This document shows positions 17,175 through 25,964 of a stretch of DNA of 64,000 nt, piece by piece. The translations under genes were made by a program, and so were the position numbers. Within the stretch, counting starts at the first letter, position 1. Each line of letters starts with the position of its first letter. Below the pieces are notes generated by a model. The model saw only the letters and a list, made by a program, of their open reading frames with translations. It was not told the DNA's origin and searched no databases. This DNA comes from Chitinophaga pinensis DSM 2588. GTDB lineage: Bacteria > Bacteroidota > Bacteroidia > Chitinophagales > Chitinophagaceae. Where the stretch lies: positions 7,806,001-7,870,000 of the forward strand of contig NC_013132.1 of assembly GCF_000024005.1 (NCBI RefSeq). Direction: 5' to 3'.

Positions 17175-19553
17175 ATGAAGACAAGATTACTTATGCTGCT
17201 GGGCATATGCCTGCTGCTTATGCAGGTAAGCTATGTACATGCGCAACAACGATACACGATCAGTGGTTATGTAAAAGACCAGCAAAATGGTGAAAGCCTT
17301 ATCGGCATCACTGTAGCAAAGGCAGGCACCAGCCTGGGCACTGTAACCAATGAATATGGATTTTACTCCCTGACACTCCCCGCAGGCGATCATGAGATCC
17401 AGTTCTCTTATATCGGTTATGGGACAATCAAAATGAATGTTTCGCTGAAAGCTAATAAGACGCTGGACATGAAACTGGAGAAATCCAGTTCTCAGTTAAG
17501 CACCATCACGGTAAGCGGTAATAAACAAGAGAAAGCAGTTAATACACTGACGACGAGTCTGAACAGACTGGACATCGCGCAGATGAAAAAGATGCCCACC
17601 TTTATGGGTGAAGTCGATGTACTGCGTTCTATCCAGACCTTACCAGGTGTAAACACAGTAGGTGAAGGCGCGAATGGTTTTAACGTACGTGGTGGAGCCG
17701 CTGACGAAAACCTCATTCTGCTGGATGAAGCCCCTGTATACAACTCTACCCATATGCTCGGCTTCTTCTCTGTATTCAATCCGGATGCAGTAAAAACCAT
17801 CAATCTCATTAAAGGCGGTTTTCCGGCTGAATACGGCGGTCGTACTTCTTCTGTACTGGATATACGCATGAAGGACGGAAACAACCAGAAATTCAATGTA
17901 AATGGCGGTATAAGCAATGTATTCAGCAGAGTGGCAGTAGAAGGCCCGCTGAAGAAAGATGAATCTTCCTTCATCATTGCAGCCCGTCGTTCTTATATCG
18001 ATATCCTTATGAAACCTTTCCTGAAAGGGGACATGAAAGATACCAAACTGAATTTCTACGATCTGACTGCAAAGGTGAACTACAAACTGAACAAGAACAA
18101 TACGCTCTTCGCCAGTGGTTACCTGGGCCGCGACGTATTCGGATTCGGTACGCAGGTGAATATGAACTGGGGTAATAAAACAGCGACTGTACGCTGGAAC
18201 CATGTGTTCACCAACAAAACATTCCTGAACCTGACTACTTTCTATAGTAATTACGACTATACCCTGGATTTCAATAATGAAAGTCAGAAAGGCGCGGGGG
18301 AAGAGTCACAGCGTTACAAATGGACGTCGAACATCATCAACTATGGTGTGAAACCAGCCTTTACTTACTACATTAATACACACAATAGCGTACACTTCGG
18401 TCTGCAGGGACTCTACTATACCTTCAAACCAGGTACGGGTACCGGTGTGGAAGGCGATGAAACTTCTGTAAAAGAACTCACGCAGCAGCATGGTCTGGAA
18501 GCAGCCGCTTACCTGGATCATGAGTGGAAACCAAGCGACAAATTCGGCGTACAGTATGGTGTGCGTTTGTCTTCTTACCAATATCTCGGTAAAGGAACGG
18601 CCTACTATTACAACGATACCACACCAGGTATCCGCAGAACACTGACCGGCACAAAACAATATGGCGCCAACGAACTGATCAAAGCGTACAGTTACCTGGA
18701 ACCAAGGATCACTGCCCGTTATGCACTGACGCCGAACCATGCCGTGAAAGCATCTTATGCACGTACGACACAGTTCATGCACCAGTTGTCCAACACCGCT
18801 TCTCCGACGCCGCTGGATATCTGGACGCCAAGTACCAACAATATCAAACCACAGGTAGCGGATCAGTATACGATCGGATATGTATATGATGCTCCTTCCG
18901 GCGTCTTCGAAATCTCCGGTGAAGCGTTCTACAAGAACATGGAAAATCAGCTAGATTATATCGACAATGCCAACCTGGAACTGAACCAGCAGATCGAAGC
19001 AGACCTCCTGCAATCACACAGCCGTTCTTATGGTCTGGAACTGATGGCGAAGAAAGAAGTAGGTAAGACGACCGGATGGGTGAGTTACACACTGTCCCGT
19101 TCCGAAAGACAAACAACCGGTATCAGCAAAGATGAATGGTTCCTGAACCGTTACGACCGTACACATAACCTGAACCTGGTTATCACACACGAGTTATCAA
19201 AACGCACCTCTCTTTCCGCCAACTGGGTATATGCGTCAGGAACACCGGCTACTTTTGCCGACAGCCGTCTGGAATTCCAGGACTGGGATATTCCTTACAA
19301 CAGTACTGACAAACGTAACAACTACAGACTGCCTTCTTTCCACCGCCTGGATATGTCGTTAACGTTAAAAGGAAAACAACTCCGTCGCTGGAAAGGAGAA
19401 TGGGTATTCTCACTCTACAATGTATACGGCCGCAGAAATGCCTACACCGTGTACTTCAGACAGAACGAAGATGATCCATCCAAAAAAGAAGCGGTTCGTC
19501 TTTCCATCATAGGTTCTATCATCCCTGGTATCACCTATAACTTCAAATTCTAA
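17175..19553 (+). CDS. TonB-dependent outer-membrane receptor
   Basis: Energised import of a large or scarce substrate across the outer membrane. Signal peptide about 1-24 (ending VHAQQ); carboxypeptidase-like regulatory domain about 26-110 (ISGYVKDQQNGESLIGITV); plug about 120-235 (GVNTVGEGANGFNVRGGAADENLILLDEAPVYN); then a barrel ending in ITYNFKF with a terminal phenylalanine. At 792 residues it is a small TonB receptor, not a SusC-size one. A DUF4249 lipoprotein gene follows after 23 bases, a common pair in this phylum. With the AraC regulator it may serve metal or siderophore uptake, but substrate is not readable from sequence. Confidence 0.93.
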   Translation: MKTRLLMLLGICLLLMQVSYVHAQQRYTISGYVKDQQNGESLIGITVAKAGTSLGTVTNEYGFYSLTLPAGDHEIQFSYIGYGTIKMNVSLKANKTLDMKLEKSSSQLSTITVSGNKQEKAVNTLTTSLNRLDIAQMKKMPTFMGEVDVLRSIQTLPGVNTVGEGANGFNVRGGAADENLILLDEAPVYNSTHMLGFFSVFNPDAVKTINLIKGGFPAEYGGRTSSVLDIRMKDGNNQKFNVNGGISNVFSRVAVEGPLKKDESSFIIAARRSYIDILMKPFLKGDMKDTKLNFYDLTAKVNYKLNKNNTLFASGYLGRDVFGFGTQVNMNWGNKTATVRWNHVFTNKTFLNLTTFYSNYDYTLDFNNESQKGAGEESQRYKWTSNIINYGVKPAFTYYINTHNSVHFGLQGLYYTFKPGTGTGVEGDETSVKELTQQHGLEAAAYLDHEWKPSDKFGVQYGVRLSSYQYLGKGTAYYYNDTTPGIRRTLTGTKQYGANELIKAYSYLEPRITARYALTPNHAVKASYARTTQFMHQLSNTASPTPLDIWTPSTNNIKPQVADQYTIGYVYDAPSGVFEISGEAFYKNMENQLDYIDNANLELNQQIEADLLQSHSRSYGLELMAKKEVGKTTGWVSYTLSRSERQTTGISKDEWFLNRYDRTHNLNLVITHELSKRTSLSANWVYASGTPATFADSRLEFQDWDIPYNSTDKRNNYRLPSFHRLDMSLTLKGKQLRRWKGEWVFSLYNVYGRRNAYTVYFRQNEDDPSKKEAVRLSIIGSIIPGITYNFKF

Positions 19554-19576
19554 AATATCCGCAAAACACAATACAG

Positions 19577-20443
19577 ATGAAAAAGATCAGACTCAGCATA
19601 TTACTGGTGATAGCAGCCGCCTTTACAGCCTGCGAGGACGTAGTGGATATTGATGTCGCAAAAGGTACTTCTTACCCGGTACTCGATGCCTGGATCACCA
19701 CAGAACCAGGTGTACAGAAGATCAGATTTACGAAGTCAGTGGCATATACAGATCAGACGCCGTCGCCGGTAATCGGAGATGCAGTAATCACACTCTTCGA
19801 TGAAACAGCGAATAAATCATACCCATTCACTTTTAAGGATGGTAACTACACCTACGATCCGGGAGACAATGAAACCATCGGCGTAACAGGACATGCCTAC
19901 AGACTGAAAGTAGAATACGGAACAGAAGTATTTGAAGCGATAGATACCATCAAAAGAAATACGGTGATCGATTCTATCTCCTACAAGTTCCAGACAAAAG
20001 AAGAAAACTTTGTTTCTGAAGATGGTTATGTGGCGAAGTTCCATGCAAAAGACATCGAAGGCGGCGTGGATTACTACTGGATGCGCTCTTACAGAAATGA
20101 TCTGCAACATAAGGTAGGCGATGCATTCTCTGTGGATGGTTATTTCGACCAGAGCGTAAAAGATGGTTCTTCTTTCATTCTGCCGATACAGGAAGCAGTG
20201 ACCGACTTTGATAAGCCTTTCCAGAAAAATGAAAAAGTGATCGTAAAACTGCGCTCACTTACCTATCAGAGCCATTTCTTCGTGACACAGGTAGAAGAAC
20301 AGATCAACTCCGGCGGCCTGTTTGCGAAGGTGCTGGAAAATGTAAAAAGTAATGTTATCAATAAAACAACCGGTGGTAAAACAAGGATCCTCGGTTGGTT
20401 CGGTACATCAGCAGTAAGCAGCAAAGAACGCGTAATAGAATAA
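19577..20443 (+). CDS. DUF4249 lipoprotein
   Basis: Lipoprotein with signal peptide and lipobox ending FTAC (C19), followed by a beta-rich domain starting VVDIDVAKGTSYPVLDAWITTEPG, the typical DUF4249 opening. Members of this family usually follow a TonB-dependent receptor, as here, and probably sit on the cell surface or the periplasmic face as a partner in substrate capture. The 288-residue length is slightly short for the family but the tail looks complete and a terminator follows. Confidence 0.88.
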   Translation: MKKIRLSILLVIAAAFTACEDVVDIDVAKGTSYPVLDAWITTEPGVQKIRFTKSVAYTDQTPSPVIGDAVITLFDETANKSYPFTFKDGNYTYDPGDNETIGVTGHAYRLKVEYGTEVFEAIDTIKRNTVIDSISYKFQTKEENFVSEDGYVAKFHAKDIEGGVDYYWMRSYRNDLQHKVGDAFSVDGYFDQSVKDGSSFILPIQEAVTDFDKPFQKNEKVIVKLRSLTYQSHFFVTQVEEQINSGGLFAKVLENVKSNVINKTTGGKTRILGWFGTSAVSSKERVIE

Positions 20444-20462
20444 ATCTCTCAATATTATAACA

Positions 20463-20497
20463 GCCGGCTAAGAGCCTGTCTCTTAGCCGGCATTCTT
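20463..20497 (+). terminator. intrinsic terminator
   Basis: GCCGGCTAAG and CTTAGCCGGC form a perfect 10-bp stem around a 9-base loop, then a weak T-tract (ATTCTT). It ends the receptor-DUF4249 unit. Confidence 0.8.
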
Positions 20498-20520
20498 CCC
20501 AACAACACTAATACAATTTT

Positions 20521-21147
20521 ATGAAAAAGATTCTGGCAGCACTCCTGGTGCTCGCGGCACAGCAGACGTTTGCACAATCCAATCAGGAAACATTATTTTC
20601 TGCGAAAAAAAATGGCAAAAAAACAACTATAGGGGCATATGGGGTGCCTGCAGCCAAATTTACACCCATCGATGGTAAATTTGGATTGCTGACAGGTGGT
20701 TACGGTGGTGTACTACTGAACGGTAAAATCATGCTGGGTGCGGGCGCTTATTCGCTGATAAATAACGTGGAAACGCCAACACTGAATACCGCAGGGTACA
20801 AGGATTATGTAAATCTCTGGTACACCGGTTTTGTGGCTGAATATATCCACAATTCAGACAAACTGGTACACTGGACGGCAGGTGCATTATTAGGTGGTGG
20901 CGGTGTAGGTCGCCGGGACAAAAACAAATGGGATAATGACGATTGGGATCACAACAACGTGTATGACCAGAGCGGTTTCTTCGTTGCTGAACCTTTCGCT
21001 AATCTGGAAGTCAATATCACCAAATTCCTGCGTCTGGATGTGGGAGCATCCTACCGTTACATTGCCGGTTCCAGCACAGCCGGTATCACAGATGGCAAGA
21101 TAGGCGGTCCATCTTTAAATATCGGTCTGAAAGCCGGTAAGTTCTAA
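20521..21147 (+). CDS. exported glycine-rich beta protein, unknown
   Basis: I do not recognise a named family. Signal peptide about 1-19 (ending FAQS). The rest is beta-rich, with alternating glycine and aromatic residues (GGYGGVLLNGKIMLGAGAYS; ALLGGGGVGRRDKNKWDNDDW) and no cysteine. The closing SLNIGLKAGKF ends in phenylalanine, as outer-membrane barrels do. An eight- to ten-stranded barrel is the best guess. It has its own terminator after the preceding operon's terminator, so it is probably transcribed separately. Confidence 0.75.
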   Translation: MKKILAALLVLAAQQTFAQSNQETLFSAKKNGKKTTIGAYGVPAAKFTPIDGKFGLLTGGYGGVLLNGKIMLGAGAYSLINNVETPTLNTAGYKDYVNLWYTGFVAEYIHNSDKLVHWTAGALLGGGGVGRRDKNKWDNDDWDHNNVYDQSGFFVAEPFANLEVNITKFLRLDVGASYRYIAGSSTAGITDGKIGGPSLNIGLKAGKF

Positions 21148-21172
21148 CATTGCTTCCCAATATGTTTTCTAC

Positions 21173-21236
21173 AAGGCATTGTTGCCCATTTCGCTGAACG
21201 ATTTCATGCAGAAATGAGCAACATGCCTTTTTTTAA
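21173..21236 (+). terminator. intrinsic terminator
   Basis: AAGGCATTGTTGCCCATTTC pairs with 21211-21229 (GAAATGAGCAACATGCCTT) around an 18-base loop, followed by a T-run that merges straight into an AATTAGG heptamer array. Confidence 0.85.
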
Positions 21237-21441
21237 TTAGGAATTAGGGAATTAGGAATTAGGAATTGAAATGCAGCGAAGATTTACGTGGATGACATAT
21301 TGAATAATTAATTGCTGATACCTAAAACTAAAGTCAGTTCATTACGGCCCTTTCTCAAATTTAACCCCCAAGATAAGCTACTCCCAAAAATTCGTAATTC
21401 GTAATTCGTAATTCGTAATTCGTAATTCGTAATTCGTAATT
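21234..21441. repeat. inverted heptamer element, copy with core
   Basis: Left arm 21234-21268 is an AATTAGG array; right arm 21389-21441 is a CGTAATT array of about seven units, pointing the opposite way. Just inside the left arm, 21264-21281 reads AATTGAAATGCAGCGAAG, a core also found in two other copies of this family (33492-33509 and 62665-62682). Confidence 0.75.
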
Positions 21442-21593
21442 ATTATCCCAATTCCCTCAGCTATCAATATCTCAATTGTCCGCCTATTCCCCCATAATTC
21501 CTAATCTTAATTCCTAATTCCTAATTCGTAATTATTATCCCAATTCCCTCAGCTATCAATATCTCAATTGTCCGCCTATTCCCCCCATAATTC
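21431..21593. repeat. 92-bp tandem duplication
   Basis: About 70 bases from AATTCGTAATTATTATCCC through the CCGCCTATTCC stretch occur twice with a 92-base period (21435 and 21527), differing by one C in a C-run. More CTTAATTC heptamers separate and follow the copies, up to about 21620. No coding potential is seen. Confidence 0.9.
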
Positions 21594-21644
21594 TTAATTC
21601 TTAATTCCTAATTCCTAATTTTTTTAAAAAAAACTCCCCTCATG

Positions 21645-21675
21645 TTTGGCAATTACGAAACTTGTCGTACATTTG
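21645..21675 (+). promoter_or_regulatory. promoter of the BlaI/BlaR1 operon
   Basis: TTTG at 21645-21648 and TACATTTG at 21668-21675 are 19 bases apart, an exact match to the Bacteroidota promoter TTTG-N19-TAnnTTTG. Transcription would start near 21681, about 35 bases before the ATG. Confidence 0.8.
21654..21669. promoter_or_regulatory. BlaI-type operator 1
   Basis: TACGA-AACTTG-TCGTA, a perfect dyad lying between the -33 and -7 elements. It has the same half-sites and spacer length as the dyad at 21678, which makes a specific binding site likely. Confidence 0.75.
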
Positions 21676-21677
21676 TT

Positions 21678-21693
21678 TACGAAGATATTCGTA
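21678..21693. promoter_or_regulatory. BlaI-type operator 2
   Basis: TACGA-AGATAT-TCGTA, a perfect dyad over the predicted transcription start, 24 bases centre to centre from operator 1. Two repressor dimers could bind on nearly the same face of the helix and block the promoter. Confidence 0.75.
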
Positions 21694-21716
21694 GATCATA
21701 TAATCATTGAAAACAA

Positions 21717-22109
21717 ATGAGTACCGCAAAAAATTACAAGCCTACAGAAAGTGAACTGGAGATCCTGGGAGTATTATGGGAAAAAGGCGCAGGTACTGTG
21801 AGGGAAGTGCATGAGATATTAGAGAAAAGCAAAGACGCCGGTTATACAACTACCCTTAAACTGATGCAGATCATGCATGAGAAAGGGTTGCTCAAAAGGG
21901 ACACCAGCAGCAAGACGCATGTCTATGAAGCTGCGATTTCCCAGGAAAGTACACAACAACAGTTACTGACTAAAATGATCGATACAGTGTTTAACGGATC
22001 TGCCACCCAACTGGTGATGCAGGCACTGGGTAATCACCGTTCCTCACAGGAGGAACTGGATAGGATCAAACAGTACCTGAATGAAATAGAGCAACAACAG
22101 AAAAAGTAA
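21717..22109 (+). CDS. BlaI/MecI/CopY family repressor
   Basis: A 130-residue winged-helix repressor. It begins KPTESELEILGVLWEKGAGTVREVHEIL, the family's typical recognition region, with the helix GYTTTLKLMQIMHEKGLLKRD that contacts DNA, and a C-terminal dimerisation tail (about 85-130). In the family, proteolysis triggered by the membrane protease BlaR1/MecR1 relieves repression. The partner gene follows after 34 bases. Two matching dyads overlap its own promoter, so it is probably autoregulated. Confidence 0.92.
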   Translation: MSTAKNYKPTESELEILGVLWEKGAGTVREVHEILEKSKDAGYTTTLKLMQIMHEKGLLKRDTSSKTHVYEAAISQESTQQQLLTKMIDTVFNGSATQLVMQALGNHRSSQEELDRIKQYLNEIEQQQKK

Positions 22110-22143
22110 ACCCGGCGCTCCTGACGCATCTAATACCACTATC

Positions 22144-24159
22144 ATGACTGCACAACTCCCCTTCACTGCAGATGTGATCCAGGCTTTCGGCTGGGCACTT
22201 CTGCACTCATTCTGGCAGGCCTTCTTCATTTTTGCCTGTTTACGTCTCGTACTGTTTCTGTGGCCTCAGGCGGGTTCCAGCATAAAATATAACCTGTCAT
22301 ACATTTCACTGGCAGGCATTTTTACCTGGTTTTCCGTGACCCTCTGGCAACAGATAGAGGGAGTGAGAAGAGTACATGCAGCCGCCCAGTTCATGATAGA
22401 AACCGGTATCAGACAGTCTTCCGCTGTGGAAGTACCGGTCATCTATAAAAGTCAGTCACAACTCACAACGCTGTTTCCCACACTGGAAATGTGGTTTCCG
22501 GTACTGGTCGCCATTTACGTGGCCGGCGTGGCAGTCATGACGATAAAATTATCCGCTGATCTCGTGCAACTGCAACAGATCAGAAAAAAACAGGTGTTCC
22601 CCATTGATGAAGTATGGGAAAAACACATGACCAAACTGAAAAGTCAGCTCCGTATTCCCCGCAAGGTGAAACTGCTGATATCGCAGTACATCCAGGTACC
22701 CGTGATGATAGGTTTCCTCAAACCCGTTATCCTGCTACCGGTAGCCATGTTCAACAATCTCACGGCAGAACAGCTCGAAGCCATTCTGCTCCATGAACTG
22801 GCACACATCAAACGCAATGATTATCTATTGAATATCTTCCAGTCAATCGTTGAAACCATTCTCTTTTTTAATCCTTTTATATGGTGGATCTCTAAAAATA
22901 TCCGCCTGGAAAGGGAACACTGCTGCGATGATCTTGTACTAAAAAATCAGGTACAACCGCTGCATTACGCTAAAGCCCTGGTCGCGTTAGAAGAATACCG
23001 GTTAACAGTCAACTCGCTCGCCATGGCAGCAGCCGACAACAAACAACATTTATTTCACCGTATCAAACGTATCATGGAAATGAAAACTAAAAATATTAAC
23101 TATACGCAAAAGTTATTAGCTGTCATGATCATTGCCGTCGGCCTTGTATCCATTGCCTGGTTAAACCCTCCGCATAAAGAAAAACAGGCGGACAAGCAGC
23201 AGGCCGCTGATAACAATATCATCCCGGCTCCCCTGGCCCCTGCTACTGGTCACCCGATTGTATTCCATGCAGCCAATATCAACACCCTCCTGACTGACAC
23301 CGTTCCTGCTACCAGGGAAGAACGTGAAAAGGAACGCGACAGGGTGTTAATGGAAAACTATAACACCAGCATGGAAGCTGCCAAAAAAGCGATGGAAAAT
23401 GTGGATTGGAGCAAGATGAACGCAGAAGTGGCCAATGCCATGAAAAATGTGGACTGGCAGAAGATCAACGACGAAGTAAAGCAGGCGATGAAGAATATTG
23501 ACTGGGATCAGATCAACAAAGAAGTATCACAGGCCATGAAAAATGTTGACTGGAAACAGGTAAACAAAGATATGACCAACGCCATAAAAGAGATCAACTG
23601 GGATGAAATGCGCCAGGCACTAAGAAGCAGTATGAAAGAAGCAGCTGCACAAGGTGTGAAAATAGACCCGGATATGATGCAGGAACAAATCCGCAAAGGC
23701 ATGGAAAGCGCTAAACTGGCATTGGCGATGGCAACGTCCGACGAAATGCGCCAGACTATACAGAAAAGTATAGACGAATCCCAGAAAATGCTCAACAGCA
23801 AAGAAATGAAAGAAATGATGGAGAAAACCCGTCAGGAAATCATCAATGCCCAGCAGGAAATTGAACAGTCCCAACAGCAAATCGAACAGACGCAGCAAAA
23901 GATCAAAGATGACGCAGCAGCTGCCAACGAAAAGGTTTCCAGTAAGTACAAAACACTGATCAAAAAAATGGCAGATGATAAACTCATAGACGCCGACGGC
24001 ACATTCACCATCGAAAAGAAAGACGATGTATTAACCATCAACGGTGTGCGCCAGTCAGACGATGTACTGAAAAAATACGCTGACCTTATCGGCAGTGTTG
24101 ACGAACTATCTGTCAAAGGCAAAAAAGGAAGCCTGAAAATCAACGCAAACGAACACTAA
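22144..24159 (+). CDS. BlaR1/MecR1-like M56 membrane metallopeptidase with repeat tail
   Basis: Membrane zinc protease expected to sense an envelope signal and inactivate the adjacent BlaI-type repressor. Transmembrane segments near 13-32, 45-63, 115-135 and 225-245 embed the M56 domain; the zinc motif HELAHIKR begins at H217, and the RLEREHCCDDL block that follows is also typical. A further transmembrane helix (about 322-340) precedes an extracytoplasmic tail. The tail lacks a penicillin-binding sensor domain; instead it has five 16-residue repeats of the type AMKNVDWQKINDEVKQ (about 416-495), then Gln/Glu-rich coiled coil (about 545-600). So it probably does not sense beta-lactams directly. 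Confidence 0.88.
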   Translation: MTAQLPFTADVIQAFGWALLHSFWQAFFIFACLRLVLFLWPQAGSSIKYNLSYISLAGIFTWFSVTLWQQIEGVRRVHAAAQFMIETGIRQSSAVEVPVIYKSQSQLTTLFPTLEMWFPVLVAIYVAGVAVMTIKLSADLVQLQQIRKKQVFPIDEVWEKHMTKLKSQLRIPRKVKLLISQYIQVPVMIGFLKPVILLPVAMFNNLTAEQLEAILLHELAHIKRNDYLLNIFQSIVETILFFNPFIWWISKNIRLEREHCCDDLVLKNQVQPLHYAKALVALEEYRLTVNSLAMAAADNKQHLFHRIKRIMEMKTKNINYTQKLLAVMIIAVGLVSIAWLNPPHKEKQADKQQAADNNIIPAPLAPATGHPIVFHAANINTLLTDTVPATREEREKERDRVLMENYNTSMEAAKKAMENVDWSKMNAEVANAMKNVDWQKINDEVKQAMKNIDWDQINKEVSQAMKNVDWKQVNKDMTNAIKEINWDEMRQALRSSMKEAAAQGVKIDPDMMQEQIRKGMESAKLALAMATSDEMRQTIQKSIDESQKMLNSKEMKEMMEKTRQEIINAQQEIEQSQQQIEQTQQKIKDDAAAANEKVSSKYKTLIKKMADDKLIDADGTFTIEKKDDVLTINGVRQSDDVLKKYADLIGSVDELSVKGKKGSLKINANEH

Positions 24160-24183
24160 ACATACTTTTTTCCGCCATTACAT

Positions 24184-24220
24184 GCGCTACTGCCGTTCAT
24201 ATAGCAGTAGCGCTTTTTTT
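24184..24220 (+). terminator. intrinsic terminator
   Basis: GCGCTACTGC and GCAGTAGCGC form a perfect 10-bp stem followed by a run of T's, closing the BlaI/BlaR1 operon. Confidence 0.92.
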
Positions 24221-24264
24221 ATACGATTCCCCCGTATCTTTAGGTATCAAACCTCACTTTACAT

Positions 24265-25395
24265 ATGAGAATAGCTGTTACATTGCTGGCATTGGTTTTT
24301 ACCATACAAAGCCAGGCACAGGAAACAAACAGATCCCTGGAAGAAATTAAGATCATCAGGAATAACCCCTACACGCCTGTAAAAAATCAGGCCAACACCG
24401 GTACCTGCTGGTGTTTCTCCACCACCTCGATGATCGAATCTGCCTGCCTCCATGAAGGACAACAGGCACTGGACCTTTCCGAAATGTTCACCGTACGCAA
24501 CATCTATCGCGAAAAAGCTGAAAATTATATCCACAGACAAGGTTTTACCCGTTTTGATGAAGGCGGACTGGGACATGATGTCTTACATGCCATTGCTGCA
24601 TACGGTGTCGTTCCGGAGGATGCCTACAGTGGGCTAAAAGAAGGCCAGGCATGGCATGATCACGCGGAGATGGTCGGACAACTGCGTGCTTACCTTGACA
24701 GCATCCTGAAGCTTAGCAGACCCATTCCTACGAACTGGGAAGACGGCTTCAATGCTATTATGGATAAATACCTCGGTACTGTACCTGCCAACTTCACCTA
24801 TAAAGGACGGTCTTACACAGCTAAAACCTTCGCAAAAGAAGTCGTAAAATTCAATGCGGATGACTATGTTAGTCTGACGTCCTTTACACATCACCCCTTC
24901 TACAGCTCTTTCATCATCGAAGTACCTGACAACGTCTCTAACGGCGCTTACTATAACATCCCGCTGAAAGAACTGATCGATATTGCTAAAACAGCTGTTG
25001 AAAAAGGTTATACCGTATTATGGGACGCTGATGTAAGCAACCATGGTTTTATGGTAGGAAAAGGATATGCATTACGCCCGCTTGCCGATTCACTCACCCG
25101 TGGCGCCCTGATCAATCCTGATGTGGAAGAGAAAGATTATTCACAGGAAGAACGTCAGCAGTTATTCGACGAACTCGTTACAGAAGATGACCACCTGATG
25201 CACATTACCGGCATCGGTAAAACAGGGAAAGGCAAGGAATTCTTCATCGTGAAAAATTCATACGGTAGTCAATCCGGTCCTTTTGATGGTTTCATTAAAG
25301 TATCAATACCCTATTTCGCGATCAATACGATTACGATCATTGTTCCGAAAGCCGCACTGGAAAAGTCCCTCAGCGGTAAACTGGCAGTAAAATAA
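24265..25395 (+). CDS. C1 family cysteine peptidase (bleomycin hydrolase-like)
   Basis: Exported papain-fold peptidase. Signal peptide about 1-18 (ending SQAQE). The catalytic centre is complete: glutamine and cysteine in VKNQANTGTCWCFSTTS (about 38-54), histidine in VSNHGFMVG (about 260) and asparagine in IVKNSYGSQSG (about 332). The spread of these residues and the 376-residue length fit the aminopeptidase C/bleomycin hydrolase group rather than papain itself. The presence of a signal peptide is unlike cytosolic PepC and points to a periplasmic role. It is separated from the BlaR1 gene by a terminator. Confidence 0.88.
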   Translation: MRIAVTLLALVFTIQSQAQETNRSLEEIKIIRNNPYTPVKNQANTGTCWCFSTTSMIESACLHEGQQALDLSEMFTVRNIYREKAENYIHRQGFTRFDEGGLGHDVLHAIAAYGVVPEDAYSGLKEGQAWHDHAEMVGQLRAYLDSILKLSRPIPTNWEDGFNAIMDKYLGTVPANFTYKGRSYTAKTFAKEVVKFNADDYVSLTSFTHHPFYSSFIIEVPDNVSNGAYYNIPLKELIDIAKTAVEKGYTVLWDADVSNHGFMVGKGYALRPLADSLTRGALINPDVEEKDYSQEERQQLFDELVTEDDHLMHITGIGKTGKGKEFFIVKNSYGSQSGPFDGFIKVSIPYFAINTITIIVPKAALEKSLSGKLAVK

Positions 25396-25468
25396 GTAAG
25401 CGGATAACGCAGTAAAAGCTGCCGGTCCCTTGCAGATCACTATACATAAACGGATCAATACAGATCCT

Positions 25469-25522
25469 GACCATGAAAAAGGGCAGCCTTGTGAAATCAC
25501 AAGACTGCCCTTTTTCATGGTC
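25469..25522. terminator. long bidirectional hairpin terminator
   Basis: The 54-base segment folds into a stem of about 24 bp (GACCATGAAAAAGGGCAG pairing with CTGCCCTTTTTCATGGTC, plus an inner CTTGTG/CACAAG), with T-tracts on both strands. It separates the peptidase gene from the convergent acylphosphatase gene. Confidence 0.85.
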
Positions 25523-25688
25523 ATTTGTTTGAGGGAAACAGCGTATTAAAAATGCTACATACAATATCCCTATCAGGGAAAATCCTTTATATGGTGTCTG
25601 CTCACAACAATGACTTACTATCAGTCACTGCCGCTGCAGATCATTATTATTTCAATGGGCCTGAGGAAGGCATACCACCCAAATTTCT

Positions 25689-25964
25689 TTACCTCACCAC
25701 CTCAAACGCCTTATAATTTTGCAAAGGCGCCACCGTAATCACCAGTTCAGTGACCTTTGCAAAAGGCGGCCCCTGCCGGCACCAGGCTATAAATGACTCC
25801 ATAGTGTGTTCATCTCCTTCCGCAGTAATAAACACATTACCGTCAGGTAAATTCTTTACCTCGCCTGTGATACCGAGATCATCGGCAGTATGCTTGGCAC
25901 TGGCTCTGAAATATACGCCCTGTACCCTGCCTTTCACCAGGATTTCCTTATGTATCTTTTCCAT
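25689..25964 (-). CDS. acyP: acylphosphatase
   Basis: Small cytosolic enzyme hydrolysing acyl phosphates such as 1,3-bisphosphoglycerate and carbamoyl phosphate. The 91-residue length is standard. The phosphate-binding loop KGRVQGVYFRASA (about 11-23) holds the catalytic arginine, and the catalytic asparagine lies in GEVKNLPDGNVFI (about 34-46), with the closing AEGD and FIAWCRQGPP also typical. The gene is isolated, between a bidirectional terminator and a non-coding stretch. Confidence 0.94.
   Translation of the reverse strand: MEKIHKEILVKGRVQGVYFRASAKHTADDLGITGEVKNLPDGNVFITAEGDEHTMESFIAWCRQGPPFAKVTELVITVAPLQNYKAFEVVR

Noticed and set aside
21389..21441. Heptamer arrays as CRISPR or minisatellite CRISPR-like repeats
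   Set aside because: Units are 7 bases with no unique spacers and no cas genes are present.
25525..25716. 63-codon plus-strand open frame near the acylphosphatase gene
   Set aside because: Starts at the edge of a terminator, overlaps the 3' end of acyP and has no recognisable feature.
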